A stretch of DNA of 64,000 nt, taken from Polaribacter sp. Hel_I_88. GTDB taxonomy: Bacteria; Bacteroidota; Bacteroidia; Flavobacteriales; Flavobacteriaceae. This document shows, piece after piece, positions 24,601-31,808 of the stretch. The stretch lies in NCBI RefSeq assembly GCF_000687935.1, contig NZ_JHZZ01000001.1:496001-560000 (forward strand). The letters are read 5' to 3'. Under the pieces are notes generated by a model. That model saw only the letters and a program-made list of their open reading frames with translations, did not search any database and was not told the origin of the DNA. Each line of letters starts with the position of its first letter. The stretch's first letter is position 1. The position numbers were made by a program, and so were the translations under genes.

Positions 24601-26539
24601 TTGTGGAATGTGAAGTGTCTTCAATTTCTAAATTCGATACAATTTCAATCAACAATTCCAAATCAGCCACAATTTGATTGACTTCTTTTTCTAATGCTTT
24701 TGCATCAATTACTTTGCTGATTTTTTCTAATTCATCTTCCTTTTCAGCAACTCTTTTATTGTATGGTAACAACGCTTTTTCATCCAATAAAAAAGAAACA
24801 CATCTTTGTGAAATGGTGTCTGTTTGTGCTGCAATTTCAGTTTCTAATTCTACTAAATATTCAACATTTACATAACGTACTTCTTTGTAGCCAATAATTT
24901 CGCCACGCAAAGTTCTTAATTGCGATAATGCTTGTACAAAATCATCAATAGATTTAAAAGAAGTACTTTTTATTTTACTGAAAAATGTGTTTGTTTTCCC
25001 TGCAATTTCTTGGGTAATTTTTGCAGCATTTTTTCGAAGTTGCACAACCTTATCAAACTCATCAATTGCCGAGTTTGCAGCCGAATTTATTTCTGCTAAA
25101 GGAATTGATAATTCAAACGTTTTTGGTTCTTTTATCCAATAATAGCTGTCAATAATATCTAAAGAATTTTTAGCGATATCTTCATACAAACCATCGTAAT
25201 TGTCTTCTTTATTTAAAAGCGTAATTAACACTTGGCATTCAGCCATTGCTTTTACAATATCTTTATTCCCAATTTTGTATAAAAAAGAATCTTTGTGTTC
25301 TGAAGGAATTTCTGCACCTTGAATAAAAGGCGTTTGCCAAATCTGAATTACGTGATGCCTTGTTTGGTCTTCATTATCTTTAAAATAGCATAATTCGCCA
25401 TTTTTTAAGAAGGTAAATCCGTTACAAATAATGGGTGTTTTTACTTCTTGCTCAATTACATTGTAAGACATCAACACATACAATCCTGTTTTTTCTTGAT
25501 AAAAAACATAGAAAAAATCTTCACCATTTTGAGATGTTATTTTGTCTTGAAACTTTAAATCTTCTAACTGATTGTCAAAAATTTTAAAAGCTCCTGATTG
25601 CAAATAATATCCGTTAGAAAAAATAATTCCTTGATCATTTGGCAATAAAACAGCTGCATCTTTGATGGTATTGATGCGTTTAACTTCTTGTATTTTATGA
25701 TTATACACAAAATAACGAGCCGCTTCTTGAAATGGTTTTATCTCTAAAACGATTAAATTTCCTAAATCTGCGAATCTATATTTTCCATCATCTAACGTTT
25801 GGTCTGCGTGAATTACATTTTCGTTGTAAATTCCTTTTCCATCTTCTGTATTATTCTCTATTTTAATGGTTAAATCGCCACCAACAGTTTCTACAAAAAC
25901 TTTATCTAAAATACTAATATGTGGATGTTTTCCGTAAAAATGAGCATCTCTAGAAACCTCTTGCCATTGATATTCATGCTGATTTGGGAATCTAAATTCG
26001 TGCTCACTTCTATTATCAACATAAGTTAAAGAACCATCAGCAATCAACCATTTAAAGGTTTTGATGTCACTAACACTTTCACTTAATTGAAAAACCATGT
26101 GCAAATAATTGCCAACAATCGCAAATTTGCTAAAAATGGTATTTCTGTAATATTTATAAAGATTGGTAAAGTCTAAAATAAAGGTTTCATTCTTTAAAAT
26201 GGACAATCCTTTGTTTACGAATTGTGTTCCATCATAAGAATAAATGCTAAAAACATCGTCTAATTTTATTTCAGTTCGCAAGCCAAAATGCACATTGTAA
26301 CCAAACAATGTTAAGTCACCAATTGTTACTAAATCTCTTGCAATACAACTATTTTCTGTGTTAATTCTGTTGTTTGCAATCAGTTTTGTTTCTACACTAC
26401 CAAAAACTTTTGCACGTTCTTGGTTTAGCTGTCCAAGTCTGTTTTGAAGTGCTTCTTTTTGCTTTTGAAGACGACTTTGAATAATTTCATAAGTGCCCTC
26501 TTCTAAAATATTATGTTGATTTTTTTCTTCTTTTTGCAT
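21662..26539 (-). CDS. Giant AAA+ ATPase of the DUF3686/'DNA repair ATPase' type
   Basis: About 1625 residues (ATG 26539; the frame is open to TTG 26554). Regions in order: a short N-terminal coiled coil (QSRLQKQKEALQNRLGQ); a beta-rich, propeller-like half (about 50-430) matching the domain usually called DUF3686; a long helical/coiled-coil middle (about 490-900); a further helical region; then a single AAA+ module with Walker A PPGYGKTT (near residue 1275), Walker B VMLYLDDIQH (near 1338), and sensor-like CVIMAGNPYTESG. Homologues are annotated as DNA repair ATPases without firm evidence. It is last in an operon with YjfI-, PspA-, YqiJ- and flotillin-type proteins, which argues for a chaperone-like ATPase acting on membrane-associated assemblies instead. 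Cytoplasmic by prediction. Confidence 0.85.
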   Translation of the reverse strand: MQKEEKNQHNILEEGTYEIIQSRLQKQKEALQNRLGQLNQERAKVFGSVETKLIANNRINTENSCIARDLVTIGDLTLFGYNVHFGLRTEIKLDDVFSIYSYDGTQFVNKGLSILKNETFILDFTNLYKYYRNTIFSKFAIVGNYLHMVFQLSESVSDIKTFKWLIADGSLTYVDNRSEHEFRFPNQHEYQWQEVSRDAHFYGKHPHISILDKVFVETVGGDLTIKIENNTEDGKGIYNENVIHADQTLDDGKYRFADLGNLIVLEIKPFQEAARYFVYNHKIQEVKRINTIKDAAVLLPNDQGIIFSNGYYLQSGAFKIFDNQLEDLKFQDKITSQNGEDFFYVFYQEKTGLYVLMSYNVIEQEVKTPIICNGFTFLKNGELCYFKDNEDQTRHHVIQIWQTPFIQGAEIPSEHKDSFLYKIGNKDIVKAMAECQVLITLLNKEDNYDGLYEDIAKNSLDIIDSYYWIKEPKTFELSIPLAEINSAANSAIDEFDKVVQLRKNAAKITQEIAGKTNTFFSKIKSTSFKSIDDFVQALSQLRTLRGEIIGYKEVRYVNVEYLVELETEIAAQTDTISQRCVSFLLDEKALLPYNKRVAEKEDELEKISKVIDAKALEKEVNQIVADLELLIEIVSNLEIEDTSHSTKIIDSISLIFSTINQLKAAIKNKIKSLSSAEASADFSSKIKLIDQSIVNYLDIATTPEKTDELLNKVAIQLEDLEGRFADYDEFIADILEKREEVYNAFQARKSSIIEARNKKAISLETAAKRILNGVVKKAESFKFQNEINGYFASDLMINKLRDIITQLYDLQDGGKAEMIETGLKTAKEDATRKLKDKQDLYEDGENVIKFGKHKFGVNKQVLDLTIVYKNKSLFYHLTGTDFYQEIENEILLKSEKYWNQAFVSENENAYRASYLAYRITQEHSIEDLNNLTDEALLDLVKNVASKSYTEGYTKGVHDLDAFKILKTFIVKETSLGLLKYAPKIRAFAQLFWHCLSEEKRTYYSDKIKASAAVLKVFPKSESHFQLITDLGKSIHKTFVAILVNIKEYQETSQFEIANYLFDELSDETSFSVSQKAITLFEEFTKVLNEKKNANNLRTEIQLLKNEAYKIDIATEWVSSFVKSEHKKYSDYIYEIVCLFLYEDKSSQNIVNIEAEEIIKDLSGSHSSIKNQELLFDYHQFVATLTHFSTVEIPGFHQYKKEKHNITEELKEDLKLEEFLPRVLTSFVRNQLIDQVYLPLFGDNLSKQLGSVGSNKRTDRMGMLLLVSPPGYGKTTLMEYLANRLGFIFMKINGPAIGHEITSVDPMSATNIAAREELKKLNLAFEMGNNVMLYLDDIQHCNPEFLQKFISLADGTRKIEGVYNGQPKTYDFRDKKFCVIMAGNPYTESGDKFQIPDMLANRADIYNLGDIIGDTASLFKMSLIENSMTSNPILAQISNTHFDDMYQLVKIVETGNREGVELKGNYTKQELNDYVSVLEKVMIIRDRVMEVNAAYIKSAAMDEQNRTEPAFKLQGSYRDMNKLVAKIVPIMNNKELEVLLLSHYENESQTLTSAAESNLLKYKELGGLLTADEKQRWESIKTTFVKNNKLKGFGNANEMTQVLAQMMQFSDNLIGIQEVLKKGLEK

Positions 26540-26565
26540 TTGGAGTTTGGTCAATTATTCCTTTT

Positions 26566-26679
26566 ATCCTGCAAGGTTTCAAAAACCTTGTAGGTATGTT
26601 TTAATTCTTGAGGTTTATTTTATTCTAAATTAGGTTTCTTGCTAATACCTACAAGGTTCAAAAGAAACCTTGCAGGATA
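26566..26679. repeat. Pair of mutually inverted hairpin repeats (CCTGCAAGG...CCTTGTAGG)
   Basis: Two hairpins, 26566-26596 and 26645-26679, are near-perfect reverse complements of each other, each with a CCTGCAAGGTTT arm pairing with AACCTTGTAGG. They lie in the 216-bp gap between the flotillin and ATPase genes. This is a dispersed palindromic repeat family typical of Flavobacteriaceae. As RNA the pair could fold into two small hairpins or one long one, and may adjust ATPase expression relative to the upstream genes. Confidence 0.85.
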
Positions 26680-26710
26680 GAAATAAGTAATTCTATTTTT
26701 TTTAGTTCAC

Positions 26711-26743
26711 ACCCCTCAAAGGGTTTGAAACCCTTTGAGGGGT
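26711..26743. repeat. 33-bp perfect palindrome (ACCCCTCAAAGGGTTT arm)
   Basis: 16-bp perfect arms (26711-26726 and 26728-26743) around a single base. It lies 28 bp downstream of the flotillin stop codon. It is GC-richer than its surroundings and lacks a T-run on the transcript side, so it is more like a REP-type palindrome than a classical terminator. Confidence 0.85.
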
Positions 26744-26770
26744 AAACAACAAGTTACTTGTAAAGAAATT

Positions 26771-28840
26771 TTACCCCAACTTCTTATCACTTAAACCTAA
26801 ACCTTTTGCTAAATTCATCAAGTTCGAAAACATATTGCTTTCGTCATTATCATCAGTTTTCGATTTTAAATTCATCAAAATATTAGCAACAGATAGGTTT
26901 TTTAAATCTTCTGATGATACATTATACTTTGTTGCAAAATCTCTCACTTTTTCTAACAAGTTTCCTTTTACATCATTGCTTCCTAAAATGGCATCTTTTA
27001 CATCTTGAATGTTTTCAGAATGTTTTGTCAATCTATCAAAACCTTTTGCTTTGGTAATTTGCCCAATAATTTGATTAAAGAACATGGTTTCTCCACCAAC
27101 AATATCAATTTTTGCAGCTTTTAAAGCTTCTCCAATTACACTTGCTTGTGCATCTGCAATTTCTTTTTGAATATTGATTTCAGCCAAATCAACTTGCAAT
27201 TCTTTGTTTAAACGCAACTTGAATTCTTCGTGTTCTTTTCCAACACCATCTAACTTTTTCATGGCATTTGCTTTCTCTTCAATTCCTGCTGCATCTGCTA
27301 ATGCTTTTTCTTTAATTACTGCTGCTTCAGCCATTCCTTCTTTTTGTATTGCTGATGCCTTTGCTTCAATTCCAACTGCTTCTGCCTTAGCTTTTTTCTC
27401 AATAATTAAGGCTTCCACTAAACCTTCACGTTCATGAGCATCTGCTTTTGCGTGCATTACTTGTGCTTCAGACATTCCTATAACAGCTTCTTCTTTTGCT
27501 GTTGCTTCCGCTAAAATTTTACGTGCTTCTGCTTCTTTTTCACTCGCCTGTTTTTTCGCTAAAGCTTCAATATTAATTTCTTCTGCTTGTTGAATTGCAG
27601 CTTGTTTCTGTGCTTCTGCAGCTTTAGTTGTTTTAATTAACGCTTCTTCTGCTGTTGCTTCTGCATTAGTGATTTTTACTTGCTTATCTCTATCCGCAGT
27701 TTTAAAAGCCTGAATATCTTTCATATTCTCTTGCTCTTGCACCACCCCTTTTTCTAAAACAACTCGATCTCTAATTACATCTTGAATGTTCTTTTTCTCA
27801 ACTTCTAAAACTTTCTCTTTTTCAATTTGCGCCAAGGTTACAATTCGCTCTCTTTCAGTAGCCTCTAGCATTCTATCTTTCTCAACTCTTTCTGTTTCTA
27901 CAACTTCTGTACGTTGCTTATTTTTAGCAGCAACTATTACTTGACGCTGCATATTTTCTTCGGCAACTTGTAATTTTTCTTCAGTTGATATTCTTGCAGT
28001 TTCAGATTTTAAACGCTCTTCTTCTTTAACTTTTAAGGTAGTTGCTTCTTCTCTAGATTTGATATTGGCAATTTCTCTTTTTTGTTGCTCTTCTTTTTCT
28101 GCTAATTGTTTGTCTAATTCTAGAATTGCTTCACGTGCTTCAACATCTTGTTTGCGGATGGTTTTTTGTTCATCACGCATAATTAAATTCGACTTTACAT
28201 TTTGAGCCGCAGTTAATTCTGTAATTTTTTTGATTCCTTCAGAATCTAAAATATTATCTGGTTTTAAGAACGAAACTGGTGTTTGCTCTAAATAATCAAT
28301 AGCACAATCCTCTAGAGTGTAACCATTTAAATCGGTTCCGATAATATCTACAATTTCGTCTCTAAACTCTCTTCTAGATTCATACAATTCGATAAAATGA
28401 AACTTTTTACCTACCGTTTTTAACGCTTCAGAAAATTTTGCTTCAAATAAATCTTCCAACGTTTTTATGTCTGACGCTCTTGCACAACCAATGGTTTGTG
28501 CTACCTTTTTTATATATTCTACTTCGTTATTTACGCGCACAAAAAAGGCAACTTTAATGTCTGCTCGCATATTATCTTTACAAATAAGGCCTTCGTTTCC
28601 TAAACGTTCAATTTGGATTTTCTTTACAGAAATATCCATAATTTCCACCTTATGAAAAACAGGAATTACATACATTCCTTTATCTGTAGCAACCTTTGTG
28701 CCTCCCATTCCAGTTTTCACCAAAGCTTGCCCTTGTGGAATTTTCTTATAAAACATTGCTATAATAGCAACAATAAGTACGATTAGGAATATTGCAACTC
28801 CAATAATAATTCCAATAAGTGGTGATAAATTTTCTGCCAT
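26771..28840 (-). CDS. Flotillin/YqiK-like SPFH (band 7) protein
   Basis: A 689-residue flotillin. One N-terminal membrane helix (about residues 8-30), SPFH domain (about 30-210; starts KIPQGQALVKTGMGGTKVATDKGMYVI in part), then an unusually long heptad-rich region (about 210-560) with many EA/AE repeats, and a C-terminal segment FDRLTKHSENIQDVKDAILGS. Flotillins oligomerise into membrane rings or scaffolds that organise microdomains. The immediate upstream gene encodes a YqiJ-like membrane protein, the same pair as E. coli yqiJ-yqiK. The spacer before its start codon contains an ACTA tetranucleotide run (28853-28880). Confidence 0.92.
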   Translation of the reverse strand: MAENLSPLIGIIIGVAIFLIVLIVAIIAMFYKKIPQGQALVKTGMGGTKVATDKGMYVIPVFHKVEIMDISVKKIQIERLGNEGLICKDNMRADIKVAFFVRVNNEVEYIKKVAQTIGCARASDIKTLEDLFEAKFSEALKTVGKKFHFIELYESRREFRDEIVDIIGTDLNGYTLEDCAIDYLEQTPVSFLKPDNILDSEGIKKITELTAAQNVKSNLIMRDEQKTIRKQDVEAREAILELDKQLAEKEEQQKREIANIKSREEATTLKVKEEERLKSETARISTEEKLQVAEENMQRQVIVAAKNKQRTEVVETERVEKDRMLEATERERIVTLAQIEKEKVLEVEKKNIQDVIRDRVVLEKGVVQEQENMKDIQAFKTADRDKQVKITNAEATAEEALIKTTKAAEAQKQAAIQQAEEINIEALAKKQASEKEAEARKILAEATAKEEAVIGMSEAQVMHAKADAHEREGLVEALIIEKKAKAEAVGIEAKASAIQKEGMAEAAVIKEKALADAAGIEEKANAMKKLDGVGKEHEEFKLRLNKELQVDLAEINIQKEIADAQASVIGEALKAAKIDIVGGETMFFNQIIGQITKAKGFDRLTKHSENIQDVKDAILGSNDVKGNLLEKVRDFATKYNVSSEDLKNLSVANILMNLKSKTDDNDESNMFSNLMNLAKGLGLSDKKLG

Positions 28841-28869
28841 AGTTTTTTAAAATTTAGTTAGTTAATTAG

Positions 28870-29583
28870 TTAGTTAGTTTTATATGATTGTGCGTAATAA
28901 TAATTTTTATCTGTACTTTGTTTAATGATTAATATTGGATCTCTAAAGTTAATCTGTTCGCCATTTAATGATTTTACATAAATGGATAAAGGAGTTTTTT
29001 CCACAATAATTTCTGCAGAACCCATTTTATTATCTTTAATGGTTGATAAACAAACACCTCTTCTACCAATAATATCGATTGGTAAATCGCCTTCTTTGCT
29101 AAAGTTTTTAAAGAAACTTTTAAATGGCATTGTAAATATTTTATTGATAAATAACGATGGAATAAACGCCAACAACATGATTAAAACCCCAAAAGAATTA
29201 TCGTAACTATTGGTTATTGTTGTTGTAACAGTTGTAAGTGCCCACCAAATAAAAATCCAACAGGTAAAAGCAAACATAAATGGCAAACCTACAAAGTTGA
29301 AATACACTAAAAATACTTGCCACCATTTTAAAGGCTTTCTGCGTTTACCAACAATGTGTTCTTTTTCAATTTGTGTATTTGATACATCTTCAAAATCTAA
29401 ATTTCCACCTTCAATACTGGTATCAATATCTGCATCAATGTCAACATCTATATCCACATCAAAATCAATGTCGAAATCTGTTCCAGAAATCATGGTAACA
29501 ATCCAATACAAAATAAGTATCAACATTAAAATGGTTAATGTAATGTTTACTTGAGAAAATAATATGTCTGTAAGTGTGTTCAA
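28870..29583 (-). CDS. YqiJ/NfeD-like membrane protein with OB-fold tail
   Basis: A 237-residue protein: N-terminal helix (about 14-33), then a striking run of alternating Asp and Ile/Val (FDIDFDVDIDVDIDADIDT, residues 37-55), a basic stretch, two or three membrane helices (about 90-150), and a C-terminal OB-like beta domain starting PIDIIGRRGVCLSTI. This is the layout of YqiJ, partner of the flotillin YqiK. The acidic repeat could bind divalent cations or basic partners; that is inference. It is 29 bp upstream of the flotillin gene and 11 bp downstream of pspA. Confidence 0.85.
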   Translation of the reverse strand: MNTLTDILFSQVNITLTILMLILILYWIVTMISGTDFDIDFDVDIDVDIDADIDTSIEGGNLDFEDVSNTQIEKEHIVGKRRKPLKWWQVFLVYFNFVGLPFMFAFTCWIFIWWALTTVTTTITNSYDNSFGVLIMLLAFIPSLFINKIFTMPFKSFFKNFSKEGDLPIDIIGRRGVCLSTIKDNKMGSAEIIVEKTPLSIYVKSLNGEQINFRDPILIIKQSTDKNYYYAQSYKTN

Positions 29584-29594
29584 TATTTTAAGAT

Positions 29595-30302
29595 TTAATC
29601 GTTCGTAAAACCTAGTTTTTCTTTTAATTTTAACAACTCATTATTTGCTTTATCTTGTGTAAAATCGATGGCTTTATCAATTTTAGCATCTAAAGAAAAG
29701 TTAGCATTTGTGCTCTCTCCATAAGCTTCAGCCAACGCTTCTTCCTGTGTTACTTTATCCTTCATTCTTTCTAACATAGAAACTGTGCTAAAAGCATCAA
29801 TATCCGCCATTTGTTTGTTCAGTTTTTGTGTTGCATTCGAAACTTTAACACGTGCTTTTAATGTTTTTAATTCGTTTTGCCATTTGTTGATGCTTTTTTT
29901 GATTTCAGCAACATTGGTTTCCAATTGATGCACAGAACTTTCAAACTGATTCGCTTCTTCTTTAGCACTTTTTGCTAATGTACTCGATTTTTCTTTTTCT
30001 ACTAAAGCTTCTTTTGCCAACATTTCAGCAGCTTTCATTTCCAACTCTCCTTTTTTAGCTTTTGTTAATAATAACATTGCTTTTTCTTGGTAGTTTTCTA
30101 CTTTAGCAACAAATTCTTCGTGTTCATTTTTTGCTCTAATTGATAACGCTTTTACTTGCGCCAAAGACTCTAAAGCATCTTCCAATTCTACTTTTAAATC
30201 TCTAATTCCTTGTTCAGTTAATCTGATTGGATCTTCCATATTATCTAAAGCAGCATTGGCTTCAGCTTGACCCATTTTGAATAATCGTTTAAAAAAATTC
30301 AT
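29595..30302 (-). CDS. PspA/IM30 family protein
   Basis: A 235-residue, almost fully helical protein. N-terminal amphipathic helix (MNFFKRLFKMGQAEANAALD), the conserved EDPIRLTEQGIRDLK block (residues ~24-37) and long coiled coils to about 190. PspA/IM30/Vipp1 proteins are ESCRT-III-like: they bind membranes, form rods or rings, and protect against envelope damage. It lacks classic partners PspB/C but is encoded 5 bp after a YjfI-like gene and before YqiJ- and flotillin-type genes, so it resembles E. coli YjfJ more than PspA itself. Overexpression under envelope stress via the adjacent regulator is the simplest model. Confidence 0.93.
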   Translation of the reverse strand: MNFFKRLFKMGQAEANAALDNMEDPIRLTEQGIRDLKVELEDALESLAQVKALSIRAKNEHEEFVAKVENYQEKAMLLLTKAKKGELEMKAAEMLAKEALVEKEKSSTLAKSAKEEANQFESSVHQLETNVAEIKKSINKWQNELKTLKARVKVSNATQKLNKQMADIDAFSTVSMLERMKDKVTQEEALAEAYGESTNANFSLDAKIDKAIDFTQDKANNELLKLKEKLGFTND

Positions 30303-30307
30303 AATTT

Positions 30308-30715
30308 TTAATATTTTGAAAAATTTATAATTTGATCTGAATATTCGCTCAACAACAAGCTCAACGAATTTAATGAGGCTTCTAATTCATTTAAATCCAG
30401 ATTTTGTATTTGTAAAGTATCTCTAAAAATTACTTTTTGACCAGTTTCATCTAACACAAATGCGCCGTGAATTATATCTCTGTTTTTTATCAATAAATTT
30501 TTAAAAACTTCTTCGTTTTTATTTTTGATGTTAAAAATATGTTGCTCCATAATTAACATCGGTGGCGCAATTCCTAAAATCAAATTTTTAATCCCTTCAC
30601 TTTCTTTGCTTATCATTAAAATACCATCTTCTTCGTTTTCATAAGTGATATTAAAATCGAGCTGCAATAAGTAATTTTTTATTTTTGTATTGTAATTTTT
30701 CATAGTAGAATGCAA
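30308..30715 (-). CDS. YjfI/DUF2170-like protein
   Basis: A 135-residue cytoplasmic protein (or 131 if started at ATG 30703, MKNYNTKIK, which I favour slightly because the first four residues add nothing recognisable). The C-terminal half HGAFVLDETGQKVIFRDTLQIQNLDLNELEASL fits the DUF2170 pattern seen in E. coli YjfI, which is encoded next to the PspA-like YjfJ. It is the first gene of the leftward pspA-yqiJ-flotillin-ATPase operon and starts 5 bp before pspA. Biochemical role unknown. Confidence 0.75.
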   Translation of the reverse strand: MHSTMKNYNTKIKNYLLQLDFNITYENEEDGILMISKESEGIKNLILGIAPPMLIMEQHIFNIKNKNEEVFKNLLIKNRDIIHGAFVLDETGQKVIFRDTLQIQNLDLNELEASLNSLSLLLSEYSDQIINFSKY

Positions 30716-30863
30716 TGTTGTTTTTGAGGATTCGTTTTAATTAAACACACAACATTCAATATTACAAAAAGTTACATAAAATCGCTACAAGTTTTGTTAC
30801 AAAAACAGCAATACTTGTTATTAATAAAATCATAGTTTAAAGTTTTTGGTTGATGAATAAATT

Positions 30864-31002
30864 GCTAATCATATTAGTTTTTCTTGTTAAATTGATCAAA
30901 AACCAGAAATAAAACTAATAAAATTAGCATAATTAAAAACAATTAGCTAATATTGTTAGCGTAAATATACAATTAAATTTCAATATTGCAAATAAAATTA
31001 GC
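30864..31002. promoter_or_regulatory. Operator cluster GCTAA-N5-TTAGC between the XRE gene and the psp-like operon
   Basis: Three 15-bp inverted repeats: GCTAATCATATTAGT (30864-30878, one mismatch), ACTAATAAAATTAGC (30914-30928, one mismatch) and GCTAATATTGTTAGC (30946-30960, perfect); a weaker fourth, GCAAATAAAATTAGC, at 30988-31002 touches the XRE start region. The third overlaps a plausible -33 TTG (30953-30955) which is 18 bp from TAAATTTC (30974-30981), a 7 of 8 match to the -7 consensus. The layout fits autorepression by the XRE protein and control of the divergent operon. Confidence 0.8.
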
Positions 31003-31007
31003 AAAAT

Positions 31008-31766
31008 ATGTCTTTTTTTGGAAAAAACATTAAAAAAATAAGAACTGTAAAAGGACTGAGTCAAGCTGCTTTTGCAGAACTTTTTGGTTTAAAACGAGCT
31101 GCATTAGGCGCTTACGAAGAACAAAGAAGTGAACCAAAGATAGAAACCATTATTAAAATTGCTAACCATTTTAGCATAAAAATCGATAAATTGCTAACAA
31201 GCGAAATTACTGTTAATGAATTATTACAGTTTAAAGAGAATTTAACGATTGCTAATAATGATGTAAAAACAGCCCTTTTTGCAAAAGTGCCTTGTATTAC
31301 AGAAAATAATAGTTCAGATTATTTGGCACATTTTAAAAACGATATTTTTATTGATGAATTGCCTCATCTTTCCCTCCCAATAAACACAACCAAAGTTTTT
31401 AGAGCCTTTACAGTTTCTAATTTAGAAATGACCAACCAAGACAAGGGTTTTTATCCAAAAGACATTGTTATTGGCGAACAAACACCAACTAACATTATTA
31501 AAAAACTCACAAATGGAACGTTGGTTTTTGCTATTGTTGATGACACAATTTTATTCAGAAGACTTTATGTTACCGATAATAATGTAATTTTTAGAGCCGA
31601 TCATAAAAATATTGAAGACAAAATTTACAAAATTTCGGATGTTAAAGAATTATGGAGAGTTCGTTATGTTTTTTGCAAGCGAATTCCTGAATTCTCAACT
31701 TCTTTTGAAGATACACTAATGAATATGCAACAAGAAATTCTAAAAATGAAAGCTAAAATTGAGTAA
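31008..31766 (+). CDS. XRE-family repressor with degenerate S24/LexA-like domain
   Basis: A 252-residue regulator: N-terminal helix-turn-helix (residues ~7-60, with LSQAAFAELFGLKRAALGAYEE in two segments) and a C-terminal S24-like beta domain (about 120-230). At the place of the catalytic Ser (normally GDSM) it has NLEM, and the catalytic Lys region reads ILFRRLYV, so Arg replaces Lys; self-cleavage as in LexA or CI is therefore unlikely, and another signal must relieve repression. It diverges from the yjfI-pspA-yqiJ-flotillin-ATPase operon across a region with three or four matching operators, so it is the probable controller. A short C-terminal coiled coil (MNMQQEILKMKAKIE) may mediate dimerisation. 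Confidence 0.88.
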   Translation: MSFFGKNIKKIRTVKGLSQAAFAELFGLKRAALGAYEEQRSEPKIETIIKIANHFSIKIDKLLTSEITVNELLQFKENLTIANNDVKTALFAKVPCITENNSSDYLAHFKNDIFIDELPHLSLPINTTKVFRAFTVSNLEMTNQDKGFYPKDIVIGEQTPTNIIKKLTNGTLVFAIVDDTILFRRLYVTDNNVIFRADHKNIEDKIYKISDVKELWRVRYVFCKRIPEFSTSFEDTLMNMQQEILKMKAKIE

Positions 31767-31808
31767 ATTTTGCAAAAATTTCAACAAAAATAAACTTAAA
31801 AAGCACTT

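Noticed and set aside
26711..26743. Ordinary intrinsic terminator for the flotillin gene
   Set aside because: The palindrome is perfect and strong but no T-run follows it on the minus strand; listed as a repeat instead.
28853..28880. Phase-variable ACTA tetranucleotide tract before the flotillin gene
   Set aside because: Only three plus two units with an interruption, outside the coding frame apart from the last codons of the YqiJ-like gene; too short to claim switching.
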